From the NCBI GenBank assembly GCA_029256105.1, contig JAQSYO010000029.1:1-46634 (forward strand): a DNA stretch of 46,634 nt, read 5' to 3'. A model generated the notes under the pieces. That model was not told where the DNA came from and made no database searches. It was given only the letters and a program-made list of their open reading frames with translations. Below are positions 17,271-26,565 of the stretch, piece after piece (position 1 is the stretch's first letter; every line of letters starts with the position of its first letter). The stretch is from Herbinix sp. Lineage in GTDB: Bacteria > Bacillota > Clostridia > Lachnospirales > Lachnospiraceae. A program made the translations under genes and the position numbers.

Positions 17271-18869
17271 TTAACTCCAATCTTCGTTTAACCAGTTACG
17301 AAGCAATTGCGCTACTGCTTCCGGCTTTTCATCAACAAACTTCTCTATCATTCTTCGTACTTCAGACACTTCATTAAATTCAATATCTTCAATCGATTGA
17401 TTTTCTTTTGTCGTTGCTAGAAGCTGTTCCACAGATAATTCCGGCTCCAGTTCAGTAACCTCAACCGGACCGACACCCTTAAACACAACAAATACCAACA
17501 ACGCAACTATCAGCACAGCTAAGATAATTTGAAGGTAATCTGACCAACTTCTGATTTTTTTAACCTCAGGTACAAATACTGGCTGCTCATAAGCCATAAT
17601 TTGAATATTTGCTTCCGCAATACCGGTAGCTTTCGAAACCATTGTTATTATCTCAGGATCAACCGTTCCTTTTGTACTGGCACTATTTTGGAGTGCATAC
17701 TCTTCAAAAGTTATATCGTTAAGCAAACCTTGTAATTTCATATCTTCTTCTTTGTGGGTAATCACTTTACGAAGCACAATACTGATGGAGGAATTCTCCG
17801 GTACCACCGCACCAACCTCAAACTCTGTGTTCGTAACCCTTTCATTTGGCTTATAATCATTTTCCTCTATGTCTACCGTTCCATTCGAGGACGAAGCATC
17901 GGTTAGCATATAATCAGTGGTACTATCGTTCGAGGAGGTGCCTGGAACTCCGCCTCCTGAGGAACCTGCATTTTCCGAATTATAAGTATAGCTATGACTT
18001 AATAAGCCCTGCTCTTGTCCCTCAGCAGGTAGATATTCGGTATAAAGTTGTGTAACCTTGTCCATGTCAAAAACCAAGTTTGGCATAATCTCGGCATCAT
18101 CGTACCCATTCTTTAATAATCCCATATAGAGATTATTGATAAACGTATTCCGTAGTCGATCTTTGAAATCCTCATTGGAGCTTGCGCTTCCGGAATATAA
18201 ATCCTGTTCACCTCCATAGAGCAAATTACCTTGTTCATCCGCAACCTTAATTTTATCTGCTGTCGTGTTACCTATTACTGAAGCAACTACTTCCGCAATC
18301 GTTTCTGCGGTTGTAGACTGAAAGTCATCATTTACTGTCAATAATACACTGGCACTCGTATCTTGCGCTTCCGTCAAAATAGAATTACTGCTTTCTACCG
18401 GTATGTAATAAACTTGGGCATCATCGACACCCTCCATTGTAGTGATATAATTGCGTAATTGATTTTGTATATACAGATTTAGTTTTAGAGTACGGTCACT
18501 ATTTGTTGTACTTAAACTGTTATTAAGAAGCTCATCAACCGATAATCCTGTCGAAGGCATATCGTTGCTGGCTAAGAGTAAAATCGCATCCGAATATTTC
18601 TTTGTATCTACCGAAACGGTTACATTATCATCACTAAGCTTATATGGTATCTCTTCCGCTTTCAGCAGTTCAATAACAGCACTAGCATCTTTGGAACTTT
18701 CAGAAATTGTTAGCACTTCATATTCTATTCGTTGCATTAAGAATACTAAAAATGCAAATGCGAAAACAACAACACAGAAAACGCTGATAATTATCGTTTT
18801 TTGTTTGCTCGTATATTTATTCCAAAAATCCAATAATTGCTTTGGTATCTGTTTTAATCTTTCAGTCAT
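17271..18869 (-). CDS. fliF: FliF, flagellar MS-ring protein
   Basis: 532 residues. Two membrane segments (near residues 28-44 and 440-460) flank a large periplasm-side region with the YscJ/FliF ring-building domain (RTLKLNLYIQNQLRNYITTMEGVDDAQVYY), and the C-terminus binds FliG (VRRMIEKFVDEKPEAVAQLLRNWL). It nucleates the basal body. It is 35 nt after fliE. Confidence 0.96.
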   Translation of the reverse strand: MTERLKQIPKQLLDFWNKYTSKQKTIIISVFCVVVFAFAFLVFLMQRIEYEVLTISESSKDASAVIELLKAEEIPYKLSDDNVTVSVDTKKYSDAILLLASNDMPSTGLSVDELLNNSLSTTNSDRTLKLNLYIQNQLRNYITTMEGVDDAQVYYIPVESSNSILTEAQDTSASVLLTVNDDFQSTTAETIAEVVASVIGNTTADKIKVADEQGNLLYGGEQDLYSGSASSNEDFKDRLRNTFINNLYMGLLKNGYDDAEIMPNLVFDMDKVTQLYTEYLPAEGQEQGLLSHSYTYNSENAGSSGGGVPGTSSNDSTTDYMLTDASSSNGTVDIEENDYKPNERVTNTEFEVGAVVPENSSISIVLRKVITHKEEDMKLQGLLNDITFEEYALQNSASTKGTVDPEIITMVSKATGIAEANIQIMAYEQPVFVPEVKKIRSWSDYLQIILAVLIVALLVFVVFKGVGPVEVTELEPELSVEQLLATTKENQSIEDIEFNEVSEVRRMIEKFVDEKPEAVAQLLRNWLNEDWS

Positions 18870-18904
18870 TACCTAATGCTCCTCTGCGTATATTTACCGT
18901 TCCT

Positions 18905-19216
18905 TTAGAACTGTAGGTTCATAATTTCCTTATAAGCATCCATTACCGAATTACGGACTGCTACTGTATACTGTAGTGCCAAATTCGCTTTCTGCTGAGC
19001 CACCTGTAAATCATGGGTATTATCCGTAAGGCCTAACGAGTACGCAGTCTCGGCCTCTTCAGCGGCATTTGTGTAATTATTAGTCTCTTTCACCATATTT
19101 AGGGCTGATTGAAACATACTTTCAAAGGTAGCATTCCTGTTTTCCTTGGTAGTTGAGGCCGAGTTAACGCCAAACTTACTTAACTCTGTTATATTGCTAA
19201 CCGAAGCTATATTCAT
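18905..19216 (-). CDS. fliE: FliE, MS ring-rod junction protein
   Basis: 103 residues, the normal length, ending in the FliE signature (DLQVAQQKANLALQYTVAVRNSVMDAYKEIMNLQF). It connects the MS ring to the rod. It sits between flgC and fliF as usual, 16 nt after flgC. Confidence 0.95.
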   Translation of the reverse strand: MNIASVSNITELSKFGVNSASTTKENRNATFESMFQSALNMVKETNNYTNAAEEAETAYSLGLTDNTHDLQVAQQKANLALQYTVAVRNSVMDAYKEIMNLQF

Positions 19217-19232
19217 TGCTTACCTCCAATAA

Positions 19233-19670
19233 TTATTTTCCAACCTCTAGTCCCTTTAAAGCCATATTCTTCGTCGCATTAAATGCAGTAACATTGGCTT
19301 CATAAGAGCGGGTTGCATCAATCATATCTGTCATTTCCTGTACGGTATTCACGTTTGGATATGTAACATAACCGTCTTCATCTGCATCCGGATGGGATGG
19401 ATCATAAACCTTACGCATTTCAGATTCATTATCTTCTGCAATCTGTGTAACCTTCACACCGTTTCCTGCGGTACCTGCTGTCTTCATTAGAATATCGCCA
19501 AAGGGAGTAACATCTTTTTCCGAGAATACTACTGTTTTTCTCTTATAAGGATTTCCGTTTTCATCGCGAGTTGTATTCACGTTGGCTATGTTCTGTGAAA
19601 TTATGTCAAGTCTCAATCTTTGTGCGGTCATACCACTGGCGCTGATATTCATTCCATTCATAACTGACAT
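19233..19670 (-). CDS. flgC: FlgC, proximal rod protein
   Basis: 145 residues with the rod signature at the N-terminus (MNISASGMTAQRLRLDIISQNIANVNTTRDENG) and the FlgC C-terminal motif (YPNVNTVQEMTDMIDATRSYEANVTAFNATKNM). It builds the proximal rod with FlgB and FlgF. It is separated from flgB by 115 nt of AT-rich sequence that includes a short AT-only palindrome and no convincing promoter. Confidence 0.96.
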   Translation of the reverse strand: MSVMNGMNISASGMTAQRLRLDIISQNIANVNTTRDENGNPYKRKTVVFSEKDVTPFGDILMKTAGTAGNGVKVTQIAEDNESEMRKVYDPSHPDADEDGYVTYPNVNTVQEMTDMIDATRSYEANVTAFNATKNMALKGLEVGK

Positions 19671-19785
19671 GTATATTTCCTCCTATGCCATCTTATCTTG
19701 TAAATTAAATTTTAAATTTAATAAAATTGACCCCAAAATTTTCATTACTTAATTCGAACTATTTAGTAATATAGGATAATTTATT

Positions 19786-20175
19786 TTATCTTGCTGTAAG
19801 TACAGTTTTTATACGGCTGAACTCCTGTGTCATAGAGTCTAAAAGTGTATAATAACGTATTTGATTTTCTGCCAAATTAGCTGTTTCTGTATCAATATCG
19901 ACATTATTTCCATCAAGTCGATAACTCAGTGATGCATTATCTGTGTACACAGATGCATCCAAAGAATCCAAATTCGCATTTGCTACCCGCTTATCCAAGG
20001 AGTTGTCTCCAATTAACGCGGAAGTCAAATATGATTCAAATTGTACATCTTTTCTTTTATATCCCGGGGTGTCTACATTCGCAATATTGTTGGCAATGAC
20101 TTCATTTCTCTTCCAACTTGCGTCTGCAGCTTTATCCAATACGTTGATGTAGTTAAATGCGTTAGAACCTATCAT
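19786..20175 (-). CDS. flgB: FlgB, proximal rod protein
   Basis: 129 residues; N-terminal rod motif (NEVIANNIANVDTPGYKRKDVQFE) and C-terminal NQIRYYTLLDSMTQEFSRIK identify FlgB. It is the first gene of the long flagellar operon, with a good ribosome site (AAAGGAG) and a candidate promoter just upstream (20202-20229). Confidence 0.96.
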   Translation of the reverse strand: MIGSNAFNYINVLDKAADASWKRNEVIANNIANVDTPGYKRKDVQFESYLTSALIGDNSLDKRVANANLDSLDASVYTDNASLSYRLDGNNVDIDTETANLAENQIRYYTLLDSMTQEFSRIKTVLTAR

Positions 20176-20201
20176 TTCTACACTCCTTTCATTATATAAT
20201 T

Positions 20202-20229
20202 ATTATAATAAATATTTAAAAAAACACAA
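20202..20229 (-). promoter_or_regulatory. Candidate vegetative promoter of the flagellar operon
   Basis: Minus-strand TTGTGT (-35), 16-nt spacer, TATAAT (-10), giving a start about 20 nt before the flgB ATG. It resembles a sigma-A promoter rather than a sigma-D one, as for the Bacillus fla/che operon. Confidence 0.55.
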
Positions 20230-20302
20230 GATATATTTGAGAAATTAGTAGAATAATACTAGAACTTGTATATTATTGGTATATGTTAGCATTTTACAGG
20301 GC

Positions 20303-20346
20303 ATAAAAAAAAGGATTTATGAGACTATTTTCCCACAAATCCTTTT
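20303..20346 (-). terminator. Rho-independent terminator of codY
   Basis: On the minus strand AAAAGGATTTGT pairs with ATAAATCCTTTT (one mismatch) around a 14-nt loop and runs into eight T residues, 23 nt after the codY stop. It separates codY from the flagellar operon. Confidence 0.85.
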
Positions 20347-20368
20347 GCTCCCAAAAATCCATTTATAA

Positions 20369-21142
20369 TTAGTTATTATTCATGTTTTTTAATTCTTCGA
20401 ATACTACATCGTTCAAAACTCTGATATAGGTTCCCTTCATTCCAGAGGAACGCGATTCGATTACTCCGGCACTTTCAAATTTACGAAGAGCATTTACTAT
20501 AACCGATCTAGTAATACCAACACGGTCAGCAATTTTACTTGCTACAAGAATTCCTTCATTTCCCTTTAACTCTTCGAAGATATGCGTGATCGCTTCCAGC
20601 TCTGAGAAAGATAATGTACTGATTGCTGATTTTACAATTTGCACCTTTCTATTCTCTTCCGCACTCTCCTCGTTCACGGAACGCATCATCTCAAGGCCGA
20701 CAACCGTCGTGCCGTATTCACTCAAAATAATATCATCAAGATTATATTGCAAACCATTTTTATAAAGGAATAAGGTTCCCAGCCTTTCTCCTGCAATATC
20801 AATCGGTGTGATGATTGCTTGATAAGTATCAACATTATCAAACTCAAACCCCAGTGTTCTCAAATTAACATTCTCTTTCGTAGATAATATATTCAGGAGT
20901 CTCTCATTTAATAAAACATCTATATGCCTTCCTACTGCATCCTTAATTAATTCCTTGATTTCAATGATATCGTTACGGTTCTTGACTCCAAGTACCTTAC
21001 CCTTTCGGCTGATCACTAAAACATTGGATGCTAGTATTTCACTTAAGACTACACAGATGTCATTAAATACAACCTTATGCGAATTATTATTATGCAAAAG
21101 GTTATTAATTTTCCTTGTCTTATCTAGTAATTGTACACTCAT
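20369..21142 (-). CDS. codY: CodY, GTP/branched-chain-amino-acid-sensing global regulator
   Basis: 257 residues, close to the 259 of Bacillus CodY. It has an N-terminal GAF ligand-binding domain (SVQLLDKTRKINNLL start, then the metabolite-binding region) and a C-terminal winged helix (ASKIADRVGITRSVIVNALRKFESAGVIESRSSGMKGTYIRVLN), which is diagnostic. The ATG at 21142 is preceded by GGGAGG at 8 nt and matches the family N-terminus; longer in-frame starts are rejected. It sits between topA and flgB as in Bacillus, but without the xerC/hslV/hslU genes that accompany it there. Confidence 0.97.
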   Translation of the reverse strand: MSVQLLDKTRKINNLLHNNNSHKVVFNDICVVLSEILASNVLVISRKGKVLGVKNRNDIIEIKELIKDAVGRHIDVLLNERLLNILSTKENVNLRTLGFEFDNVDTYQAIITPIDIAGERLGTLFLYKNGLQYNLDDIILSEYGTTVVGLEMMRSVNEESAEENRKVQIVKSAISTLSFSELEAITHIFEELKGNEGILVASKIADRVGITRSVIVNALRKFESAGVIESRSSGMKGTYIRVLNDVVFEELKNMNNN

Positions 21143-21220
21143 GAAAAGTTCCTCCCAGCTTTCTTCTGATCCCCCAAAGGCTTCCAAAAAATTCAAAAGT
21201 GAAATGTCTTATTGGAAGAA

Positions 21221-21257
21221 GGTAATACAATTAGGAATTATTGCTAATTGTATTACC
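21221..21257 (-). promoter_or_regulatory. 14-bp hairpin at the predicted 5' end of codY mRNA
   Basis: Perfect inverted repeat GGTAATACAATTAG / CTAATTGTATTACC with a 9-nt loop, 79 nt before the codY start and about 7 nt below a predicted -10 box. On the minus strand no U-tract follows, so it is not an ordinary terminator for topA. It could stabilise the mRNA, or be an operator. Confidence 0.7.
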
Positions 21258-21263
21258 TTTTCA

Positions 21264-21292
21264 ATTTTATCACAAATTATTTTTAAAAACAA
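21264..21292 (-). promoter_or_regulatory. Candidate codY promoter
   Basis: Minus-strand TTGTTT, 17-nt spacer, TAAAAT. The -35 match is partial. The predicted transcript begins just before the hairpin at 21221-21257. Confidence 0.5.
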
Positions 21293-21381
21293 TAGGCTTT
21301 TCAACGTTTTGACACACATTATGAATAAATATTTATTTTTTCAAAACTATTTCGTATATTATCGAAAAAATTACAGTTATG

Positions 21382-23439
21382 TTATTTTGAAATAGTTACG
21401 ATATTTCCACATTTATCATTTTCACATACCAGTTTATTCCCTTTTTCCAACAACACACCACCACATTTCTCACAGCTGATTTTGGAAGGTTTTTGCCAGG
21501 ACATAAATTCACATTCGGGATTATTCACGCAGCCATAATATCTTCTGCCTTTTTTCGTCTTACGAACCACGATATCGCTACCACAGGATGGACAGGTAAC
21601 ACCAATTTTTTCAAGATATGGCTTTGTGTTTTTACAGTCCGGAAATCCTGGGCAAGCCAAGAATTTACCGTGAGGTCCATATTTTACGACCATATTTCTA
21701 CCGCATAAATCACAAATTTCTTCAGATACTTCATCTTCAATCTGTATCTTATCCAGCTCAACATGTGCATTATTCACTGCTTCTTCTAAGTCCGGGTAAA
21801 AATTGCTGACAACTGTTTTCCAGTTAATTGTACCATCTTCCACACAGTCCAATAAGGATTCTAAATTAGCTGTAAAATTCACATCAACGATACTGGAAAA
21901 TGCGCATTTCATAATACTATTAACAGCTTCACCAAGCTCCGTTACATATAAATTTTTATTTTCCCTTGCTACATATCTTCTACCAATGATGGTCGAGATT
22001 GTAGGTGAATAAGTACTAGGTCTACCGATGCCAAGCTCCTCAAGTGTCTTAACCAAAGATGCTTCTGTATAATGAGCCGGAGGTTGGGTAAAATGTTGAC
22101 TTTTATTAAGCTGTATTAAATCAAGTTTGTCGCCTTCTTTTAACGAGTCAAATGCAACCCCAACTTCTTCCTCTTCTTCCTCCGGAGTATAGACACTCAT
22201 AAAGCCCTCAAATACAAGTTTTGAGGTTGAAGTAGTAAACTTGAATTCATTTCCTTCTATTTTAACTGTAGTAGTCTCATATCTAGCAGACTGCATTCTG
22301 CTGGCGACAAAGCGCTTCCATATTAATTGATAAAGACGGTATTGATCCCTACCAAGTGAGTTCTTTAAATCATTTGGCGTAAATTCTACGTAAGTTGGTC
22401 GAATAGCTTCATGAGCATCCTGAATTTTCTTACCGGTACGACCTTGATTTTCTTCCAGCGCAACAAAATCTTCGCCATAACTTTCTTTGATAAATTGCTT
22501 TGCAGCAACATCTGCTTCGTCACTGATACGTACGGAGTCCGTACGTAAGTAACTAATTAAGCCGACGGTACCATGACCTTTGATATCAACGCCTTCATAT
22601 AATTGCTGTGCGAGCTGCATCGTCTTTTGTGTAGAATAATTCAAGGCTTTTGCTGCTTCCTGTTGAAGGGTACTTGTGGTAAACGGAAGTGGCGCTTTTC
22701 GGATACGTTCCGTTTTCTTTATTTCTTTAACAATAAATTTCGCATTTTCTAATTGTTTTAAAATTTCATTCATTTCTGCTTCGTTATGGATATCTCTTTT
22801 AGAACCGTTATATTTAGCTAATAATGGTTTTTTCTTTCCCTTAACATCAAACTCTGCTTCAAGGTTCCAATATTCTTCCGGAACAAATGCGTTAATCTCA
22901 TCTTCACGATCGCAAATGATACGTAGAGCCACGGATTGCACTCTACCGGCACTTAAGCCTCTTTTTATTTTTGTCCATAATAATGGACTAATACGATATC
23001 CCACCATACGGTCGAGCATTCTTCTCGCCTGCTGTGCATTAACCAGATCCATATCAATTTCTCTGGCCTGTTTTATAGAAGATTTCACTGCATTTTTCGT
23101 AATCTCATTGAAAGTAATTCTGCTTGAATCCTTATTTTCTAGTTTTAAAGTCTGGGATAGATGCCATGAAATAGCTTCCCCTTCACGGTCAGGGTCAGTT
23201 GCAAGATATACTTTATCTGCTTTTTTAACTTCCTTACGAAGTTTTGCGAGTAAATCCCCTTTTCCTCGAATCGTGATATACTTTGGATCAAAATCATGTT
23301 CTATATCGATACCCAATTGGCTTTTCGGCAAATCTCTGACATGTCCATTTGAAGCAAGGACTTCATAGTTCGTACCTAAAAATTTCTTAATTGTCTTTGC
23401 CTTCGCCGGAGATTCTACGATAACAAGATATCTTGGCAT
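21382..23439 (-). CDS. topA: DNA topoisomerase I
   Basis: 685 residues. TOPRIM domain at the N-terminus (YLVIVESPAKAKTIKKFLG; ATDPDREGEAISWHL), catalytic Tyr in SYLRTDSVRIS near residue 300, and three C-terminal four-Cys zinc ribbons (CDLCGRN..., CPSCGSD..., CEKCGGV...). It relaxes negatively supercoiled DNA. The length and three zinc ribbons are normal for Firmicutes. It follows dprA by 60 nt, a common pairing. Confidence 0.98.
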   Translation of the reverse strand: MPRYLVIVESPAKAKTIKKFLGTNYEVLASNGHVRDLPKSQLGIDIEHDFDPKYITIRGKGDLLAKLRKEVKKADKVYLATDPDREGEAISWHLSQTLKLENKDSSRITFNEITKNAVKSSIKQAREIDMDLVNAQQARRMLDRMVGYRISPLLWTKIKRGLSAGRVQSVALRIICDREDEINAFVPEEYWNLEAEFDVKGKKKPLLAKYNGSKRDIHNEAEMNEILKQLENAKFIVKEIKKTERIRKAPLPFTTSTLQQEAAKALNYSTQKTMQLAQQLYEGVDIKGHGTVGLISYLRTDSVRISDEADVAAKQFIKESYGEDFVALEENQGRTGKKIQDAHEAIRPTYVEFTPNDLKNSLGRDQYRLYQLIWKRFVASRMQSARYETTTVKIEGNEFKFTTSTSKLVFEGFMSVYTPEEEEEEVGVAFDSLKEGDKLDLIQLNKSQHFTQPPAHYTEASLVKTLEELGIGRPSTYSPTISTIIGRRYVARENKNLYVTELGEAVNSIMKCAFSSIVDVNFTANLESLLDCVEDGTINWKTVVSNFYPDLEEAVNNAHVELDKIQIEDEVSEEICDLCGRNMVVKYGPHGKFLACPGFPDCKNTKPYLEKIGVTCPSCGSDIVVRKTKKGRRYYGCVNNPECEFMSWQKPSKISCEKCGGVLLEKGNKLVCENDKCGNIVTISK

Positions 23440-23499
23440 ATTGATGTTTCCCTCATTTCTATGTGTAGATAATTCGCTGTTTGGATATCTTCAATTAAT

Positions 23500-24609
23500 T
23501 CAATCCTGCGCTACATAATAATTTTTCATTGTCTGCCTTACAAAGCCTCGAAGCTCAAGGAGTAATAGTTGTTCCATTAATAAATCCAACGAAAGTCCTG
23601 TCTGTATTGCTATTTCCTCAATATGCTTTGGCTCTAAACAAAGAGAAGCATACACTATTTTCCCATTTGATTCAAGAAGTTTATTATTTTTTTTCAATTC
23701 GTCCATAGTTTGTTCATAATTCGGAATAAAATCCTCCAAAATATCTTTTGGTGATGTAACTAATTTTGCCCCCATTTTTATCAAATTATTACAACCTCCG
23801 CTTAACCGATCCGTAACTCTTCCTGGCAGAGCATAAATATCCTTTCCTTGTTCAAGTCCCATATCAACAGTAATCAATGATCCACTTTTTTCTTTTGCTT
23901 CAATCACCAGAATACCATCACACAAGCCACTGATGATTCGGTTACGCATCGGAAAGTTTCCCGCAAAGGGTTGTATTCCAGGCGCATATTCTGATATGAT
24001 GCCACCTTCCTTTTGCATCTCCATATATAAATTAATATTTTCTTTTGGATAGCAGATATCTATGCCGCAGCCCATAATCCCATACGTAAGTCCCTTAGAA
24101 ATCAATGCTCCTTCATGTGCATAAGAATCAATTCCTCGTGCTAAACCACTAACAATGGCAATTCCCTCCTTGGCAACCGCGGATGCTAGATACTTCGCCA
24201 TCTCTTTACCATAGGGAGAGCAATCTCTGGCTCCGACAACCGCAAGAACTTTATCTTCCTCCCTTGGTAGGCATCCTTTTACATAAAGTGCATAAGGTGC
24301 ACCGAAAATATTCCCCAATTTACTCGGATAACGTTCCTCCTCCTTTGAAACAAAATATATGCCGTTTTTCTCAAGTTTAGCATAATCTTGTTGGGTCTTT
24401 TCAACATTTCTACTATTGTATATGGATTCTATATCAACATCACTCATTCTAAGTCCAAATGCATATTCTTCCCTAAATGACTCTAAATCCTTCTTTGAAG
24501 CATGAAAAACTCCCTCTGCACTCACAAACATCTTCAATAACATTTCGATTTTACGTGCTCCAATATTATGTATATTGGCCAGCCAATAGCGATATTCATT
24601 CTGTGTCAT
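23500..24609 (-). CDS. dprA: DprA/Smf, DNA-processing protein
   Basis: 369 residues with the DprA Rossmann-fold core (VVGARDCSPYGKEMAKYLA, IVSGLARGIDSYAHEGAL, FPMRNRIISGLCDGILVIEAKEKSGSLIT, ALPGR) preceded by a SAM-like N-terminal part and followed by a C-terminal winged helix. In transformation it loads RecA on incoming single strands; it is also kept in bacteria not known to be competent. Adjacent comM and topA are the usual neighbours. Confidence 0.96.
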   Translation of the reverse strand: MTQNEYRYWLANIHNIGARKIEMLLKMFVSAEGVFHASKKDLESFREEYAFGLRMSDVDIESIYNSRNVEKTQQDYAKLEKNGIYFVSKEEERYPSKLGNIFGAPYALYVKGCLPREEDKVLAVVGARDCSPYGKEMAKYLASAVAKEGIAIVSGLARGIDSYAHEGALISKGLTYGIMGCGIDICYPKENINLYMEMQKEGGIISEYAPGIQPFAGNFPMRNRIISGLCDGILVIEAKEKSGSLITVDMGLEQGKDIYALPGRVTDRLSGGCNNLIKMGAKLVTSPKDILEDFIPNYEQTMDELKKNNKLLESNGKIVYASLCLEPKHIEEIAIQTGLSLDLLMEQLLLLELRGFVRQTMKNYYVAQD

Positions 24610-24647
24610 GTTATACTCCTTTTCGTTGTAAGATTCACTAATAATCT

Positions 24648-24764
24648 CTTCTATTTATAATCTAATTAAAGTCCTAATAATTCTTTACTGTATTGATGTA
24701 TGATTCTAATTATCGCTTCTATATAATAATCGATTTAAAGTCCTAATAATTTTTATACTGTATT
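24648..24764. repeat. Imperfect direct repeat between dprA and comM
   Basis: Two copies of a roughly 48-bp unit (24648-24694 and 24716-24764) share the core AAAGTCCTAATAATT and the end ACTGTATT, with flanking CTTCTAT. They differ by a few substitutions and a 2-bp insertion. They fill most of the intergenic gap upstream of dprA. Confidence 0.8.
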
Positions 24765-24801
24765 TCGGTACCTACTTGATCTACCTGCCCGGAGCCCATC
24801 C

Positions 24802-26334
24802 TTATTCTCCCCAATATTTTTGATCCATACTGCGATAACAGATTGCTTCACTGATGTGCTTTGTTGCAATTTTATCGCTTTGATCTAAATCTGCAATGGT
24901 TCGTGCTACTTTTAGGATTCTGTGATAGGCTCTGGCACTCAAATTCATTTTAATAAATGCTTGTTCGAGTAATGACTGCTCTTTCGTATCAAGTTTACAA
25001 TACTTTTTGATTGTTCGAGGAGATAGCTGGGAATTAAAATAGATGTTCTGGCCCTCGTATCTTTCCATCTGAATCTTTCTGGCAATGTCCACACGTTTAC
25101 GGATATCTGCTGAGGATTCCTGCTTCTCCTGTATCTGCAATTCTTTATAATTCATCTGAAGTGCTTCAATACAGATATCAAAGCGGTCAAGAAGAGGTTG
25201 TGATATTCGGTTCAGATATCTTTTGACTAGATTGATAGAACAATTGCAACGATTCCTGTCAGGGAAAAAGCCACAACTACAAGGATTCATAGCCGCCACA
25301 AGCATAAAACCGGCAGGATAACGGTAGGAGGCATTCAGTCTTGCTATCGTTATGGATTTATCCTCAAGAGGCTGCCTTAATACCTCAATTGTATTTTTTT
25401 GAAATTCAGGGAGTTCGTCCAAGAATAGGACGCCAAGATGTGCTAGGCTTATTTCACCTGGTTTTGGATTCATTCCACCTCCAACAAGTGCTGTAGTCGT
25501 TATTGTATGATGTGGACTTCGATAGGGTCGTTTAGCAATGAGTGCTTGCTGGTCCATCAATCCTGCTATACTGTAAATCTTAGAGATTTCCATGCTTTCA
25601 TCAAAGGATAAATCTGGCATGATGGAAGGAATGCGTTTGGCTAGCATGGTCTTACCGGAGCCAGGTGGACCAATCATTAAGATATTATGCATGCCTGAGA
25701 CTGCTATCTCTATCGCCCTTTTTGCAGCTTTTTGCCCGGCTACTTCGGAGAAATCCATCGTTTCTTCGAGATCATCTCTTCGAAATAACTGCTTAATATC
25801 GACAAATTCAGGTGTATATTCACCCTTACCACTTAATAACTCCACAGCCTCAGTCAAGCTCGCTACACCGAAAGTCTGCATCCCAACTACAACTGCACCT
25901 TCCCTCGCATTTTCTTTCGGAACGATGCACTTTGTAAAGCCCTGCTGCTTTGCGGAATACACAATCGGCAGAACTCCATTTACTTTATTAATATTACCAT
26001 TTAAGCTGAGTTCCCCGATGATAAGAATATCTTTTAGACATTCCTCGGGAAGATGACCAAAGGCCGCTAGAATTGCAATTGCTACTGGAAGATCGAACGC
26101 TGTGCCTTCCTTACGAATATCTGCTGGAGATAGATTGACGGTGATCCTTTTTGCTGGAAGCATATATCCTGAATTTTTAAGAGCAATTCGAACTCTTTCA
26201 CGAGCTTCCTTTACCTCAGAACCAAGATATCCGACCATATCAAAGATGGGTAAGCCATCACTAACATCAGCCTCCACCGATACAATCAGACCATCTATAC
26301 CGTGGATTGCTGCGCTATATGCTTTACTAAACAT
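24802..26334 (-). CDS. comM: ComM/YifB-type Mg-chelatase-like AAA+ ATPase
   Basis: 510 residues. N-terminal Lon-protease-like fold (GLPIFDMVGYLGSEVKEARERVR, SPADIRKEGTAFDLPVA), AAA+ core with Walker A GPPGSGKT and Walker B LFLDELPEF, and the Mg-chelatase C-terminal domain (LSARAYHRILKVARTIADL). In other bacteria ComM is a helicase acting in branch migration during recombination of transformed DNA. The start MFSKAYSA at 26334 has an AAGGAG site 5 nt upstream. Confidence 0.95.
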   Translation of the reverse strand: MFSKAYSAAIHGIDGLIVSVEADVSDGLPIFDMVGYLGSEVKEARERVRIALKNSGYMLPAKRITVNLSPADIRKEGTAFDLPVAIAILAAFGHLPEECLKDILIIGELSLNGNINKVNGVLPIVYSAKQQGFTKCIVPKENAREGAVVVGMQTFGVASLTEAVELLSGKGEYTPEFVDIKQLFRRDDLEETMDFSEVAGQKAAKRAIEIAVSGMHNILMIGPPGSGKTMLAKRIPSIMPDLSFDESMEISKIYSIAGLMDQQALIAKRPYRSPHHTITTTALVGGGMNPKPGEISLAHLGVLFLDELPEFQKNTIEVLRQPLEDKSITIARLNASYRYPAGFMLVAAMNPCSCGFFPDRNRCNCSINLVKRYLNRISQPLLDRFDICIEALQMNYKELQIQEKQESSADIRKRVDIARKIQMERYEGQNIYFNSQLSPRTIKKYCKLDTKEQSLLEQAFIKMNLSARAYHRILKVARTIADLDQSDKIATKHISEAICYRSMDQKYWGE

Positions 26335-26486
26335 GTTTACTCCTTCCATTGTCTCTCCACAAAGAAGGAATCATTTGCTTATGGGTAGTATATCAAAGGC
26401 AAGCTCATCTGGCAAGAAAATAATGGAAGAAATAATCAAATAATTAGAGATAAATACTTGTAGAATATATTACTACAATGAAATGT

Positions 26487-26515
26487 TTGACAAACCACTA
26501 TTATAATATTAAAAT
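26487..26515 (+). promoter_or_regulatory. Strong-looking promoter of the flavoprotein gene
   Basis: TTGACA (perfect -35), 17-nt spacer, TAAAAT (-10), ending 50 nt before the start codon. It is the best match to a sigma-A promoter seen in the window. Confidence 0.75.
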
Positions 26516-26565
26516 ATTGATAATTATTCCTAGTATTGAGGACAGAAAAGGAGGAATTTATTCCT

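Noticed and set aside
19671..19785. AT-only palindrome (ATTAAATTT/AAATTTAAT) between flgB and flgC as a terminator
   Set aside because: It has only A-T pairs and no U-tract, and lies within an operon whose genes must be read through.
20176..20304. Cyclic-di-GMP riboswitch before the flagellar operon
   Set aside because: The leader between the predicted promoter and flgB is about 20 nt, too short, and no conserved riboswitch core was seen.
21310..21350. Possible CodY box (TTTTGAAAAA) near codY
   Set aside because: Only about 9 of 15 positions match the AATTTTCWGAAAATT consensus, no better than expected in such AT-rich DNA.
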